Shown here: positions 35,287 to 43,099 of the stretch, one piece after another | How positions within the stretch are numbered: position 1 is the stretch's first letter | Layout of the letters: every line of letters starts with the position of its first letter | From: Sphaerochaeta sp. | Lineage (GTDB): Bacteria > Spirochaetota > Spirochaetia > Sphaerochaetales > Sphaerochaetaceae | Length of the DNA: 64,000 nucleotides | Reading direction: 5' to 3' | NCBI GenBank assembly: GCA_022482495.1 | Contig: JAKVPA010000009.1 | Location: forward strand, 20,898-84,897 | Notes under the pieces: model-generated | The model's database searches: none | What the model was told of the DNA's origin: nothing | Seen by the model: the letters and a program-made list of their open reading frames with translations, nothing else | Position numbers and translations under genes: made by a program

Positions 35287-37020
35287 CTAGTCCTGGTACT
35301 GCTTAGTCACCAAAAAGCGCTTGACCTTTTTCGTCGAAGTCATCGGAAACGGCTCATCAACTACGGTGACCCGTTCGATCTTCTTGTAACTCTGCAGCTC
35401 CTTGTTCACTTCGGAGACAATCTCTTCCATCCGTTTCTGGATGAGCGCCTTGCCATCCTGGGGATGGGCGTCCATCACGCTCTTGGCGTACTTCTGGTCG
35501 GGATAGATCAACGCGCGGATTCCTTCGCTCTTCGTCTCCTTGTCGATCAGATACCCGATGACGCAGATCGTGTCGATCTCCTCGTACAGCTGGAAGTGGT
35601 CCTCAATCTCCTCGGGGAACACGTTCTTTCCGCCTTCGGTGACGATGATGTTCTTCGCCCGTCCGGTGAGGTAGAGGAATTTGTCCGCCCCGATGTGCCC
35701 GACATCTCCGGTATTCAGCCATCCATCATCGGAGAGCACCTCTTTGGTGGCTTCTTCGTTGTGGTAGTAGCCTTGCATGACGTTCGGTCCCTTGATGTAG
35801 ATCAAGCCGTTGCCATCCTCATCGGGATCGACGATCTTCACCTCTTCCAACGGGAACGAACGTCCCACGCTGGTCAGTACGAAATGGTAGATCGGGTTCA
35901 GGTGGGTGATGGGGCTCGCCTCGGTAAGTCCATACCCCTGGACAAAGTCAATACCCAACTCGTTGAACATCCGGAACGTCGACGGGGGAAGAGGTCCTCC
36001 ACCGCAGATGCAGATGCGGTTCTCCGCAAGTGAAAGCTGGGAGAGCAACGGTTTGAACATCTTCTTGCCGATGTTCTTGCCGAACTGCTTCTTCAACAGT
36101 CCGGAGAAGCCCATCATCATGCGGACGACGCCGTAGACGACGATTCCTTTCTTCCGCACGCCTTTCATCAAGGCGGCGATCATCTTGTTGAACAGCATCG
36201 GCACGCCGAGGAACATCGTCACGTGCCCTTCCTTCAGTTCCTTCAATACCTGGCTGATGACCAACCGCTTGCCGAAGATACAGGCAGCGCCCACGGAGAA
36301 CGACTCGACGAACACCGCCAGCATCGTGTAGGCGTGATGGATCGGCAGAATGGCGTAGAACACATCGGTGGAGAAAATGTCCATCTGGGACTGCGCAATG
36401 AAACAATCGCTGACCAGGTTCTTGTGGCTGAGCATGACGCCTTTGGGCGTTCCCGTCGTACCGCTGGTGAACAGGATGGCGGCGGTATCCGTCTCCACCG
36501 CTTTGGTCCGCGGCAGTTCTTCCGTTTCCTGGCAGTCCAAAAGGAACGGATGATCCGGATCATCCTCCTCCAACGAAACCTTGAACGAGGTATGCTTACC
36601 CACGTCGTTGATGCGTTCCCTGTCGACGCACAGACCTTTCAGACCGGCGAAGTCGATCAATTTCTCCATTTCATCATCGTGGAGGGAGTAATCCAATGGA
36701 ACCACGATGGCCCCACTGTACAGGATCCCCAGGTAGGCGATGGCCCATTCCGGGCTGTTCTTGCCGGTCACCCCGACCCTGTCTCCTTTCACCACGCCTT
36801 TGGAAACAAGCCAGTTGCCGAACCGAGAGATTTTTTCCCTGGCTTGGGCATAGGTGAACACTTCCTTCTTTGGGGACATCGCGATGAAACTGTTGTTGTT
36901 CGGGTACCGTTTTGTCGTGATGTCAAACAATTCCACCACCGTGGGCCATTCTCCGGTGAAGTCTTTTCCCCGGAACTCATCAAGCCATTTCCAGACTGAT
37001 CCATCATCGCGCAATTCCAT
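35287..37020 (-). CDS. AMP-dependent acyl-CoA synthetase / ligase (second paralogue)
   Basis: A 577-aa ANL-family enzyme: AILFTSGTTGTPKGVMLSHKN, QGYGLTEASPI, WLNTGDVGHIG, and LTGRAKNIIVTEGGKNVFPEEIE. It probably activates a fatty or other carboxylic acid. It differs from the 14324-16132 paralogue in lacking the basic termini and in the N-terminal PNNNSFIAMSPKKEV segment. ATG at 37020 is chosen because the frame upstream enters a good promoter (37051-37079). Divergent from folC. Confidence 0.92.
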   Translation of the reverse strand: MELRDDGSVWKWLDEFRGKDFTGEWPTVVELFDITTKRYPNNNSFIAMSPKKEVFTYAQAREKISRFGNWLVSKGVVKGDRVGVTGKNSPEWAIAYLGILYSGAIVVPLDYSLHDDEMEKLIDFAGLKGLCVDRERINDVGKHTSFKVSLEEDDPDHPFLLDCQETEELPRTKAVETDTAAILFTSGTTGTPKGVMLSHKNLVSDCFIAQSQMDIFSTDVFYAILPIHHAYTMLAVFVESFSVGAACIFGKRLVISQVLKELKEGHVTMFLGVPMLFNKMIAALMKGVRKKGIVVYGVVRMMMGFSGLLKKQFGKNIGKKMFKPLLSQLSLAENRICICGGGPLPPSTFRMFNELGIDFVQGYGLTEASPITHLNPIYHFVLTSVGRSFPLEEVKIVDPDEDGNGLIYIKGPNVMQGYYHNEEATKEVLSDDGWLNTGDVGHIGADKFLYLTGRAKNIIVTEGGKNVFPEEIEDHFQLYEEIDTICVIGYLIDKETKSEGIRALIYPDQKYAKSVMDAHPQDGKALIQKRMEEIVSEVNKELQSYKKIERVTVVDEPFPMTSTKKVKRFLVTKQYQD

Positions 37021-37050
37021 TTCGACAACGCTCCTCTCTGAGATGGTTGT

Positions 37051-37079
37051 ATCGTATCCCCCGTAGGGGAAATATGCAA
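37051..37079 (-). promoter_or_regulatory. Promoter of the acyl-CoA ligase, with an inverted repeat in its spacer
   Basis: On the minus strand: TTGCAT (complement of 37074-37079), 17-base spacer, TACGAT (complement of 37051-37056). The spacer contains TCCCC-TACG-GGGGA, a 5-bp-arm palindrome placed exactly between -35 and -10, where a regulator could act. Confidence 0.5.
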
Positions 37080-37126
37080 TATTTATATTGACGAAAAGTG
37101 TAAGATTGTCATAAAAGTGGCCATCC

Positions 37127-37155
37127 TTGCCCATTTTCCGTTTTGTGGCTACACT
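37127..37155 (+). promoter_or_regulatory. Promoter of folC (near-leaderless)
   Basis: TTGCCC (37127-37132), 17-base spacer, TACACT (37150-37155). The folC ATG at 37165 is nine bases past the -10 element with no ribosome-binding site. A second possibility upstream is TTGACG followed 17 bases later by ATAAAA. Confidence 0.5.
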
Positions 37156-37164
37156 CTTGTCGCT

Positions 37165-38499
37165 ATGGATTTCACCTCATTCGATGAAGTCGTCTCCTAC
37201 ATGGAGAGCTTCACCAACCTGGAAAAACAGGTCGACCACTATACGGTACGCACGTACCGACTTGACCGCATGCGCGCGTTGATGGACCATTTCGGGCACC
37301 CCGAGCGCGCCTATCGGAAACTGCACATCGCCGGCAGCAAAGGAAAGGGCTCCACGGCGAGTTATCTGGCCAGTGGATTGGTGGCGCTTGGCTATCGCAC
37401 CGGACTGTATCTCTCCCCTCATCTGTTTGACTACCGGGAACGGTTCTTGGTGGATGGCGCGTTCGCCGATGACGCGTCGCTGGTGAAAGCGGGAAACATT
37501 CTGAAACAGGGAGTCGATGACTTCACCTTCACCGACCAATGGGGCGAGACAAAACCGACGACCTTCGAGTTGTACACCACCTTCGCGTTTCTCCTGTACA
37601 AGGAACTGCGCTGTGACTGGGTAGTGTTGGAAACCGGCCTGGGAGGCCGGCTGGACGCAACCAACGTGGTCATCCCCGAAGCGAGCATCCTCTGCCCCAT
37701 TGAACTGGAGCATACCCGGATCCTGGGAGACACCATCGAGAAGATCGCCATTGAGAAAAGCAAGATCATCAAGGACGGGGTTCCCGCGTTCGTTGGCTTG
37801 GAGACGGAGGACGCCATGCGGGTTTTCCAGAACGAAGCGAAAGAACGGAACAGCCGGCTCTACAGTCTGGCCGAAGAATTGAAGGCGATGGAATACCGGA
37901 CCACGTTCCAAGGAGAACGGGTGCATCTGGTGTGGAACAATGGGATGGAAGATCATCTGACGCTGAAGATGATCGGGGAAGTACAGGCACAGAACGCGGC
38001 GCTGGCGCTCCTGACCCTTCGGACCCTTGGGCTGTACGACGCCCAGAAAACCATCCCGGCGTTGGAAGCGAACACGCTTCCCGGACGGTTTGAAAAGATT
38101 TCCGACGCGCCCGCCATCTACGTGGATGGGGCCCATACGGTCAATTCACTCCGCGCGCTGGTCCATTCGTATGTCAGTCTGTACCCCGAAGGTGAACGCA
38201 CCGTCATCTACGGCGCTCTGCTGGACAAGGACCACCGGCATATGTGTTCCTTGCTTCTCTCCGCGTTCACCCACATTCTGATCAGCACCCCGGGCACGTA
38301 CAAGAAAAGCGACATCAACGCCATCTATGAGGTGTTCATGGCCGATCCCGCGTCCAAGGGCAAGGACATCCGTTTGATCCCGGACAACCGGCAGGCGCTC
38401 TCTGAGGCCAAACGGCTGGCGGGACCAGACGGCGCGATCCTCGTCACTGGTTCTTTCTATCTTTCCGGAGCCATCGATCATCTGGTGCGAGGCAAATGA
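37165..38499 (+). CDS. folC: Folylpolyglutamate synthase / dihydrofolate synthase
   Basis: A 444-aa Mur-ligase-superfamily enzyme adding glutamate to (dihydro)folate. ATP-binding HIAGSKGKGSTASYLASGL, TGLYLSPHLFDYRER, ETGLGGRLDATNVV, and VDGAHTVNSLRAL are diagnostic. The downstream thpR-like gene overlaps the stop (ATGA). The ATG at 37165 has no Shine-Dalgarno but sits just after a promoter. Mono- versus bifunctional activity is undetermined. Confidence 0.94.
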   Translation: MDFTSFDEVVSYMESFTNLEKQVDHYTVRTYRLDRMRALMDHFGHPERAYRKLHIAGSKGKGSTASYLASGLVALGYRTGLYLSPHLFDYRERFLVDGAFADDASLVKAGNILKQGVDDFTFTDQWGETKPTTFELYTTFAFLLYKELRCDWVVLETGLGGRLDATNVVIPEASILCPIELEHTRILGDTIEKIAIEKSKIIKDGVPAFVGLETEDAMRVFQNEAKERNSRLYSLAEELKAMEYRTTFQGERVHLVWNNGMEDHLTLKMIGEVQAQNAALALLTLRTLGLYDAQKTIPALEANTLPGRFEKISDAPAIYVDGAHTVNSLRALVHSYVSLYPEGERTVIYGALLDKDHRHMCSLLLSAFTHILISTPGTYKKSDINAIYEVFMADPASKGKDIRLIPDNRQALSEAKRLAGPDGAILVTGSFYLSGAIDHLVRGK

Positions 38500-39032
38500 T
38501 GGAACCGATGCGGCTGTTCATCGGCATCCCCGTTCCTCCGGACGCCGTTTCCCGTATCAGAGACATCCAAGATGACCTGAAGGACCACGTCAGTCGGGGA
38601 ACGTTCAGCGACGAAGGGAATTTCCATCTCACCTTGGCGTTTCTCGGCGGGACCGACCCCGATCGCGTCCCTTCCCTCATCAAGGCGCTTTCCCCCATCG
38701 ACGGAACGGAGTTCTCCCTCACCTTCTCCCATTTCGGAACGTTCCGAGGCAAACAGGGGGATGTAGCGTTCATCGCCCCCGATGAGGAACCGGCGCTTCA
38801 GTCGCTCAACGACCAAGTGACAAAAGCACTCAAGGGCGCATCATTTCCCTTTGACGACCGGCCGTTCCGCCCACACCTGACGTTGGGAAGAAACGTGCGG
38901 TTCTCAGGAGCATACCATCCTTCGTTTTCCCCGATCTCCTTTGGATGCCGCTCATTCCACCTGTACCACTCCCATCGGATTGACGGAAAACTGACCTACA
39001 CCCCATTGGCCACATTCGTCCTGGCGGGTTGA
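38496..39032 (+). CDS. thpR: RNA 2',3'-cyclic phosphodiesterase (ThpR, 2H family)
   Basis: A 2H-phosphoesterase of 174-178 aa. MRLFIGIPVP at the N-terminus and two His-x-Thr motifs, HLTLAFLGG and HLTLGR, are the catalytic signatures. Family members open 2',3'-cyclic phosphate ends of RNA. Start either at 38496 (ATGA overlap with folC) or the ATG at 38508, directly before RLFIGIP. Confidence 0.9.
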   Translation: MMEPMRLFIGIPVPPDAVSRIRDIQDDLKDHVSRGTFSDEGNFHLTLAFLGGTDPDRVPSLIKALSPIDGTEFSLTFSHFGTFRGKQGDVAFIAPDEEPALQSLNDQVTKALKGASFPFDDRPFRPHLTLGRNVRFSGAYHPSFSPISFGCRSFHLYHSHRIDGKLTYTPLATFVLAG

Positions 39033-39065
39033 CTTTCCTTTCCTGCATGGTACAGTGAGAGGAAG

Positions 39066-39839
39066 ATGGAATCATACCAACATCTCAACGCCGCTGCCTG
39101 GGACTGGGAGTCCCAGCGGGGCAACATATGGACGGAAGGGACGGACGACGCCTCCGTCGAGCGGGCCCGCGCCGGGAATCCCGCCATTTCCCTGACCCCG
39201 TTCAAACCGGTACCCATTCCTTGGATTGCGCCGTTTCACGGAGAACAAACGCTTTGCATCGGTTCCGGTGGCGGACAACAGGCCATTCTTCTGTCCGCCT
39301 ATGGATGTGAGGTCACCGACCTGGACATCTCTTCACGGCAATTGGAGAAAGACAGGGAAATGGCGGAACGCCACCATGTCCCGGTCCGGACGGAACAGGG
39401 GGATATGCAGGATCTCTCCCGCTTTGCTGACGGCATGTTCTCCCTGGTGTTCAATCCGACCTCCACCTGTTTCGTCGCCGACGTCACCAAAGTATATCGA
39501 GAGACGTTCCGCGTGTTGCGGCACGGAGGCTGCTTCCTCACCTCGGTCACCAACCCGGCGATGTACCTGTTCAACGAAAAACTGATCCCCAAGGGAAAAC
39601 TCAAAGTCCGTTACACGCTTCCTTACAGTGATTTGAAAAGCTTGTCTCAAAAGGAAATCCACGCCATGCGCGCTCGGCACGATACGTTCGAATTCTCCCA
39701 TTCGATGAACAGTCTCATTGGAGGATTATGCCGGGCGGGATACGTCATTGAAGATTTTTATACGGATGAAAGCGGGAACCAGACGCTTGACAGCTTCCTC
39801 GGAGAATGCTATTTCGGCGTCAAAGCGAGGAAACCATGA
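39066..39839 (+). CDS. Class I SAM-dependent methyltransferase
   Basis: A 257-aa methyltransferase with motif I LCIGSGGGQQAILLSAYG, acidic strand VTDLDIS, and TEQGDMQDLSRFADGMFSLVF. VLRHGGCFLTSV is the post-motif. The acceptor cannot be deduced. AGAGGAAG precedes the ATG. The stop overlaps the next gene by 4 bases, making a folC-thpR-methyltransferase-TPR run. Confidence 0.88.
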   Translation: MESYQHLNAAAWDWESQRGNIWTEGTDDASVERARAGNPAISLTPFKPVPIPWIAPFHGEQTLCIGSGGGQQAILLSAYGCEVTDLDISSRQLEKDREMAERHHVPVRTEQGDMQDLSRFADGMFSLVFNPTSTCFVADVTKVYRETFRVLRHGGCFLTSVTNPAMYLFNEKLIPKGKLKVRYTLPYSDLKSLSQKEIHAMRARHDTFEFSHSMNSLIGGLCRAGYVIEDFYTDESGNQTLDSFLGECYFGVKARKP

Positions 39840-40711
39840 TCGATCCATTTTCGCGCATGCTGGTCTGTGATCGGAAGGAACCCCTCTGGGCATTCTCCCG
39901 GGCACAGAACGCCCTGCTCACCGCCCGGGTCGCGGAAGTGGAGGCGTTCAACACCTATGGCCCAAGAGATCACCGTTTCCTCAACCGGTTGCTTGACCTG
40001 GCCCAGGCGGAACAGACGGCAAAGGAGTATGACCGTTCATTGGAAAGCTGCCTTGCGTTCGACCGGTACGCCAAAGGTTCCGGAATGTTGCCCCTCAGGC
40101 TGGAGAACATCCATCTGATCATCCAAACCCAACTTGCCAAGGGAGACCTCATCGAAGCGGATGAACTCTCCTCCGCGATTCTCAAGGAAACCCACGGTAC
40201 CGTACTCGGGCAATGGGGAAGCTTCTGGCGTCTGAAAATCCTCAGTCTTCGCGCTGACATCCTGAAGGAGAAAGGACTTCCTGCGTTGGAACGGAAAACG
40301 AGGGAAGACGTTCTCGCCTCTTTTGCCGGAGAATTCGGAACGAACCTGTTTGAAACCCAGATCCTGCGCATGTACCTGGGAGAGTGCGAGGAACGGTTGA
40401 AGGCGTGGAACGACGCGCGGGGAGACTATGAATCCGTCTACGCGGCGTTTCAGATCAACGGATGGTTCTCCACCGCGGAGGACAAAATCTCATTGCTGGC
40501 CCATTGGCATCGGGTTTTGTACCGGGTGGGAGACACGGAACGAGCCATGGAAACCCGCTTCTGGATCCTGAATATGCTCAAGCGGGCGTTCCCTACCGGG
40601 ACGCCGCAACGAAAGCAGGTGATCACCTACCTTCGCGATTCCGCGCGGGATGAGCGTGAGACACCAGAGCCTTCCCTTTCTTCCCATCCCAGACCGTCCA
40701 TCCGCTGGTGA
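39836..40711 (+). CDS. Hypothetical TPR-like helical protein
   Basis: A 291-aa protein without recognised enzyme motifs. The sequence is rich in amphipathic helices with alanine/leucine spacing resembling tetratricopeptide repeats (about residues 50-260). It is co-translated with the methyltransferase through ATGA. Its last 89 bases overlap the convergent NapH-like gene, so the exact C-terminus is doubtful. Function not recognised; a scaffold role is only a guess. Confidence 0.65.
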   Translation: MIDPFSRMLVCDRKEPLWAFSRAQNALLTARVAEVEAFNTYGPRDHRFLNRLLDLAQAEQTAKEYDRSLESCLAFDRYAKGSGMLPLRLENIHLIIQTQLAKGDLIEADELSSAILKETHGTVLGQWGSFWRLKILSLRADILKEKGLPALERKTREDVLASFAGEFGTNLFETQILRMYLGECEERLKAWNDARGDYESVYAAFQINGWFSTAEDKISLLAHWHRVLYRVGDTERAMETRFWILNMLKRAFPTGTPQRKQVITYLRDSARDERETPEPSLSSHPRPSIRW

Positions 40712-41525
40712 CCGCGCCGGTGGGACAGACCGCCTTACACCGTCCGCACCGGATGCACAGGCTCTGGTTGGGATTTTTGTAGACGGACAAATCCATCGGG
40801 CACGCTTTTGTGCAAGCGTCGCAGTGGATGCAGGTCTTCTCATCCACCCGATAACGATACACACTGATACGGTTGAACTGTCCGTAGATCGCCCCCAGCG
40901 GGCAGAGATACCGGCAGAATGGCCGGTAGACAAACACGGAAAGCGCCGCGACGACGATCAGGATGGAAAGCTTCCAATGATACAGGAATCCCAATGACGA
41001 ACGGAGCGCGGAATTGGCGAGAGGAAGCGGGATGCCAGCTTCAAGCGTCCCCTGCGGACACACGTACTTACAGAACCACGTCGTTCCCAGTCCGAACGCG
41101 TCCACAGCGAACAGCGGCAACAGGATGACGAAGATGATGAGGAGCAGATACTTCAGCCAGACAAGAATCTTGTCCCCGGGAAGTTTCTTCCATTTTTTGC
41201 CAAGGGGAATCCGATGGAGCGCTTCCTGCACCAACCCGAAGGGGCAAAGCCACCCACAAACCAGACGCCCCAGAGCCGCGCCGAAGAGAAACAGCCAGCC
41301 TACGGCATACACGATGCCGCTTTTCGTCGCCAGTGAGGACTGGAGAGACCCCAGCGGACAGGCTCCCAGCGCGCCGGGACAGGAATAGCAGTTCAGACCA
41401 GGGACGCAGAAGGATTTGAGCGGGCCGTCATACACCCTGCCCTGACGGAAGCCGGCAAGGTATCCGTTGGAAAGCGCGCTCCAGAGAATCTGCACGATGG
41501 TTCGTTTCTCAGCCAAGGCCGACAC
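40623..41525 (-). CDS. NapH-like membrane ferredoxin (4Fe-4S binding)
   Basis: A 300-aa polytopic protein. Near the N-terminus are CVPGLNCYSCPGALGACPLG and CGWLCPFGLVQE, then CKYVCPQGTLE, CRYLCPLGAIYG, and a terminal double ferredoxin CIHCDACTKACPMDL / CIRCGRCKAVCPTGAV. About five hydrophobic segments separate them. NapH-type proteins pass electrons across the membrane from quinol or ferredoxin. The start overlaps the 44-aa CxxC peptide gene, which itself overlaps the TlpA gene, so all three are one unit, suggesting delivery of electrons to a TlpA-like thiol protein (inference). Confidence 0.93.
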   Translation of the reverse strand: MSALAEKRTIVQILWSALSNGYLAGFRQGRVYDGPLKSFCVPGLNCYSCPGALGACPLGSLQSSLATKSGIVYAVGWLFLFGAALGRLVCGWLCPFGLVQEALHRIPLGKKWKKLPGDKILVWLKYLLLIIFVILLPLFAVDAFGLGTTWFCKYVCPQGTLEAGIPLPLANSALRSSLGFLYHWKLSILIVVAALSVFVYRPFCRYLCPLGAIYGQFNRISVYRYRVDEKTCIHCDACTKACPMDLSVYKNPNQSLCIRCGRCKAVCPTGAVTSGWTVWDGKKGKALVSHAHPARNREGR

Positions 41526-41643
41526 ACTCCAGACAGATCACGCTGGCTTTCTGCCAGACGGCGTCCATACCACCCAGATGGGCGCCGACGAACAGCATCA
41601 CGACGGCAAGCGCCACGATGCCATACCCTATCCCCCGCTTCAT
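41509..41643 (-). CDS. Small CD1871A-family CxxC membrane peptide (44 aa)
   Basis: A 44-codon gene in the gap between the TlpA and NapH-like genes. It starts MKRGIGYGIVALAVVMLFVG (one membrane helix), continues with a short amphipathic segment, and ends ASVICLECVGLG with Cys37 and Cys40 in CLEC. This matches the pattern of the CD1871A-type CxxC peptides known beside such ferredoxins. ATG overlaps the TlpA stop (ATGA) and its end overlaps the ferredoxin start by 17 bases, strong evidence that it is translated. Probably a membrane thiol relay between partners; not proven. Confidence 0.85.
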   Translation of the reverse strand: MKRGIGYGIVALAVVMLFVGAHLGGMDAVWQKASVICLECVGLG

Positions 41644-42155
41644 GTCGTCTTCTCCAGCAACGCGATGATGTCACGTTCCATCGATGCCTTGTCCTGGTAC
41701 CCGATGATCGGACCGGCGATGACCTTCCCCGTCCCGTCCACGTAGAACTTGGTGGGGACTCCCTGCAGGGAGCCGACGGCGTTCATCACGGACGTTTCAG
41801 GCTGCAACGTCACTTCCTCAAGACCCGTCTGCTTGAGAATACGCTGGGCCAAGGAGACCTGTCCCATCAAGAGTTTTCCATTACGCGCCAGCACATCGGT
41901 GACGACACCAACCACCTGGAGATCGGGATACGCCCTCTGGAGTTCGGCGATGGAAGGCATCTCCTCCCGGCAGTACCCGCAGTAGGTGGCCCATACCGTC
42001 ACCATGGTCAGTTTCCGGTTGGCGAACAAAGACTGGTCAACGGCCCGTCCGGAAAGATCATGGCCGGAAAACGAGGTGAAATCAGCGCCGAACACGGGAA
42101 CGACGGACAACAGGAAGACAAGCAACAGTGACAGGACAACGGAACGGGTGCGCAT
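41640..42155 (-). CDS. TlpA-like thioredoxin-fold protein, exported
   Basis: A 171-aa secreted or membrane-tethered disulfide protein. The N-terminal RSVVLSLLLVFLLSVVPVFGA is a signal sequence or anchor; the active site WATYCGYCREEMPS has Cys59 and Cys62. GVPTKFYVDGTGKV is the cis-Pro loop. GGAGGGA lies upstream of ATG 42155. It heads the TlpA-CxxC peptide-NapH unit. Members reduce or form disulfides outside the membrane; the substrate here is unknown. Confidence 0.92.
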   Translation of the reverse strand: MRTRSVVLSLLLVFLLSVVPVFGADFTSFSGHDLSGRAVDQSLFANRKLTMVTVWATYCGYCREEMPSIAELQRAYPDLQVVGVVTDVLARNGKLLMGQVSLAQRILKQTGLEEVTLQPETSVMNAVGSLQGVPTKFYVDGTGKVIAGPIIGYQDKASMERDIIALLEKTT

Positions 42156-42238
42156 GGATAATCCCTCCATATCGCACTGTAGCGTATGGATTTCCCTACC
42201 GTCAACCACAAACGGTTGTCCGGCGCAAACAACGCTTT

Positions 42239-42487
42239 TCAGCCCCGATAGTACTTTTTCATGATGGTCTGCCAGGTACAGGGTTCCGCAGCGGAGAAAT
42301 AGCGCATGCGGAGCACGTTGAGATTACTCGGGCATTTCTGGGAAAAAAGGTTCCATTTTTCCCGGAGTTTCCCGCTGTCCATCCCATGTGGAATATAGAT
42401 GCCATTGATCCTGCACGCTTCGTCAAAATATGCCCGAAACGTGGTATTCGCGGTTGCGTCCGGAACTATTTTTTCGTGGGAATCCAT
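42239..42487 (-). CDS. Small hypothetical protein (uncertain)
   Basis: An 82-aa frame upstream of TlpA. It contains several Cys, Trp and Tyr (CRINGIYIPHGMD, LREKWNLFSQKCPSNL, CTWQTIMKKYY) and no domain I recognise. The flanking regions lack other genes, and a weak ribosome-binding GGCAGG precedes the ATG. If not a gene, 42156-42629 holds nothing else I can identify. Confidence 0.4.
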   Translation of the reverse strand: MDSHEKIVPDATANTTFRAYFDEACRINGIYIPHGMDSGKLREKWNLFSQKCPSNLNVLRMRYFSAAEPCTWQTIMKKYYRG

Positions 42488-42629
42488 GCCATGCCTGCCT
42501 GCGCTGTATTTGGGGTTCGTTCAGCCCCGACGAAAAAGCAGTCTAGCATGATTTATGAGGGGAGTCAAGGTTTCATCAGACTTGGAAAGATCATAACTTT
42601 TTGTATTGAAATAAATAAACAATCATCAC

Positions 42630-43022
42630 TCATTTCTCGTATTTTCTCACTACACCGACAACCACACCAGAGATGGAGAGCTCTTCCTCCCTGAGGATGG
42701 GAATGTCACGGTAGGCTGGATTCTCCGCGTGGAGCACCGCCATTCCCCCACGCAAACGAAGCCGTTTGATGACGAACGCGCCATCATAGACGGCAAGCAC
42801 GATGTCCCCGTCTTTGGCGCGGATCTGCCGGTCCACCACCAAAATGTCGCCATCGATGATATGGGCGCCATTCATCGAATCGCCACTGCAGCGGACGCAC
42901 AGCGTGCTGGTCTTGTGCCGCACCAGATACTCCTGCAGGTTGATGGACTCCTCACTTTGGTCCGCCGCGGGAGAAGGAAAGCCACAGGGGATGATGTCTT
43001 GGATGAACGGAATCGTTTCCAT
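42630..43022 (-). CDS. umuD: UmuD-like self-cleaving SOS protein (S24 family)
   Basis: A 130-aa LexA/UmuD-type protein. The Cys13-Gly14 pair in PCGFPSP is the expected autocleavage site; Ser49 in CSGDSMNGA and Lys86 in FVIKRL form the dyad. No DNA-binding domain, so it is UmuD rather than LexA. Divergent from umuC across 77 bases. UmuD' normally joins UmuC to form polymerase V for damage bypass; divergent rather than operonic arrangement is less usual. Confidence 0.9.
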   Translation of the reverse strand: METIPFIQDIIPCGFPSPAADQSEESINLQEYLVRHKTSTLCVRCSGDSMNGAHIIDGDILVVDRQIRAKDGDIVLAVYDGAFVIKRLRLRGGMAVLHAENPAYRDIPILREEELSISGVVVGVVRKYEK

Positions 43023-43099
43023 GGCTCCATCGTAGCATAATGGTAACATTTGTAAAGTACTTCTTGACGAATCCTTCCCTTTTCGCTCATCATGGAATC
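43023..43099. promoter_or_regulatory. umuD-umuC divergent intergenic region
   Basis: This 77-base AT-rich region must hold both promoters. The only symmetric element I see is the 8-base palindrome AAGTACTT at 43055-43062; no SOS box of a known consensus is recognised. Confidence 0.3.

Noticed and set aside
43023..43099. An SOS (LexA) box between umuD and umuC.
   Set aside because: Only an 8-base palindrome AAGTACTT is present; it fits no known LexA consensus well enough to name.
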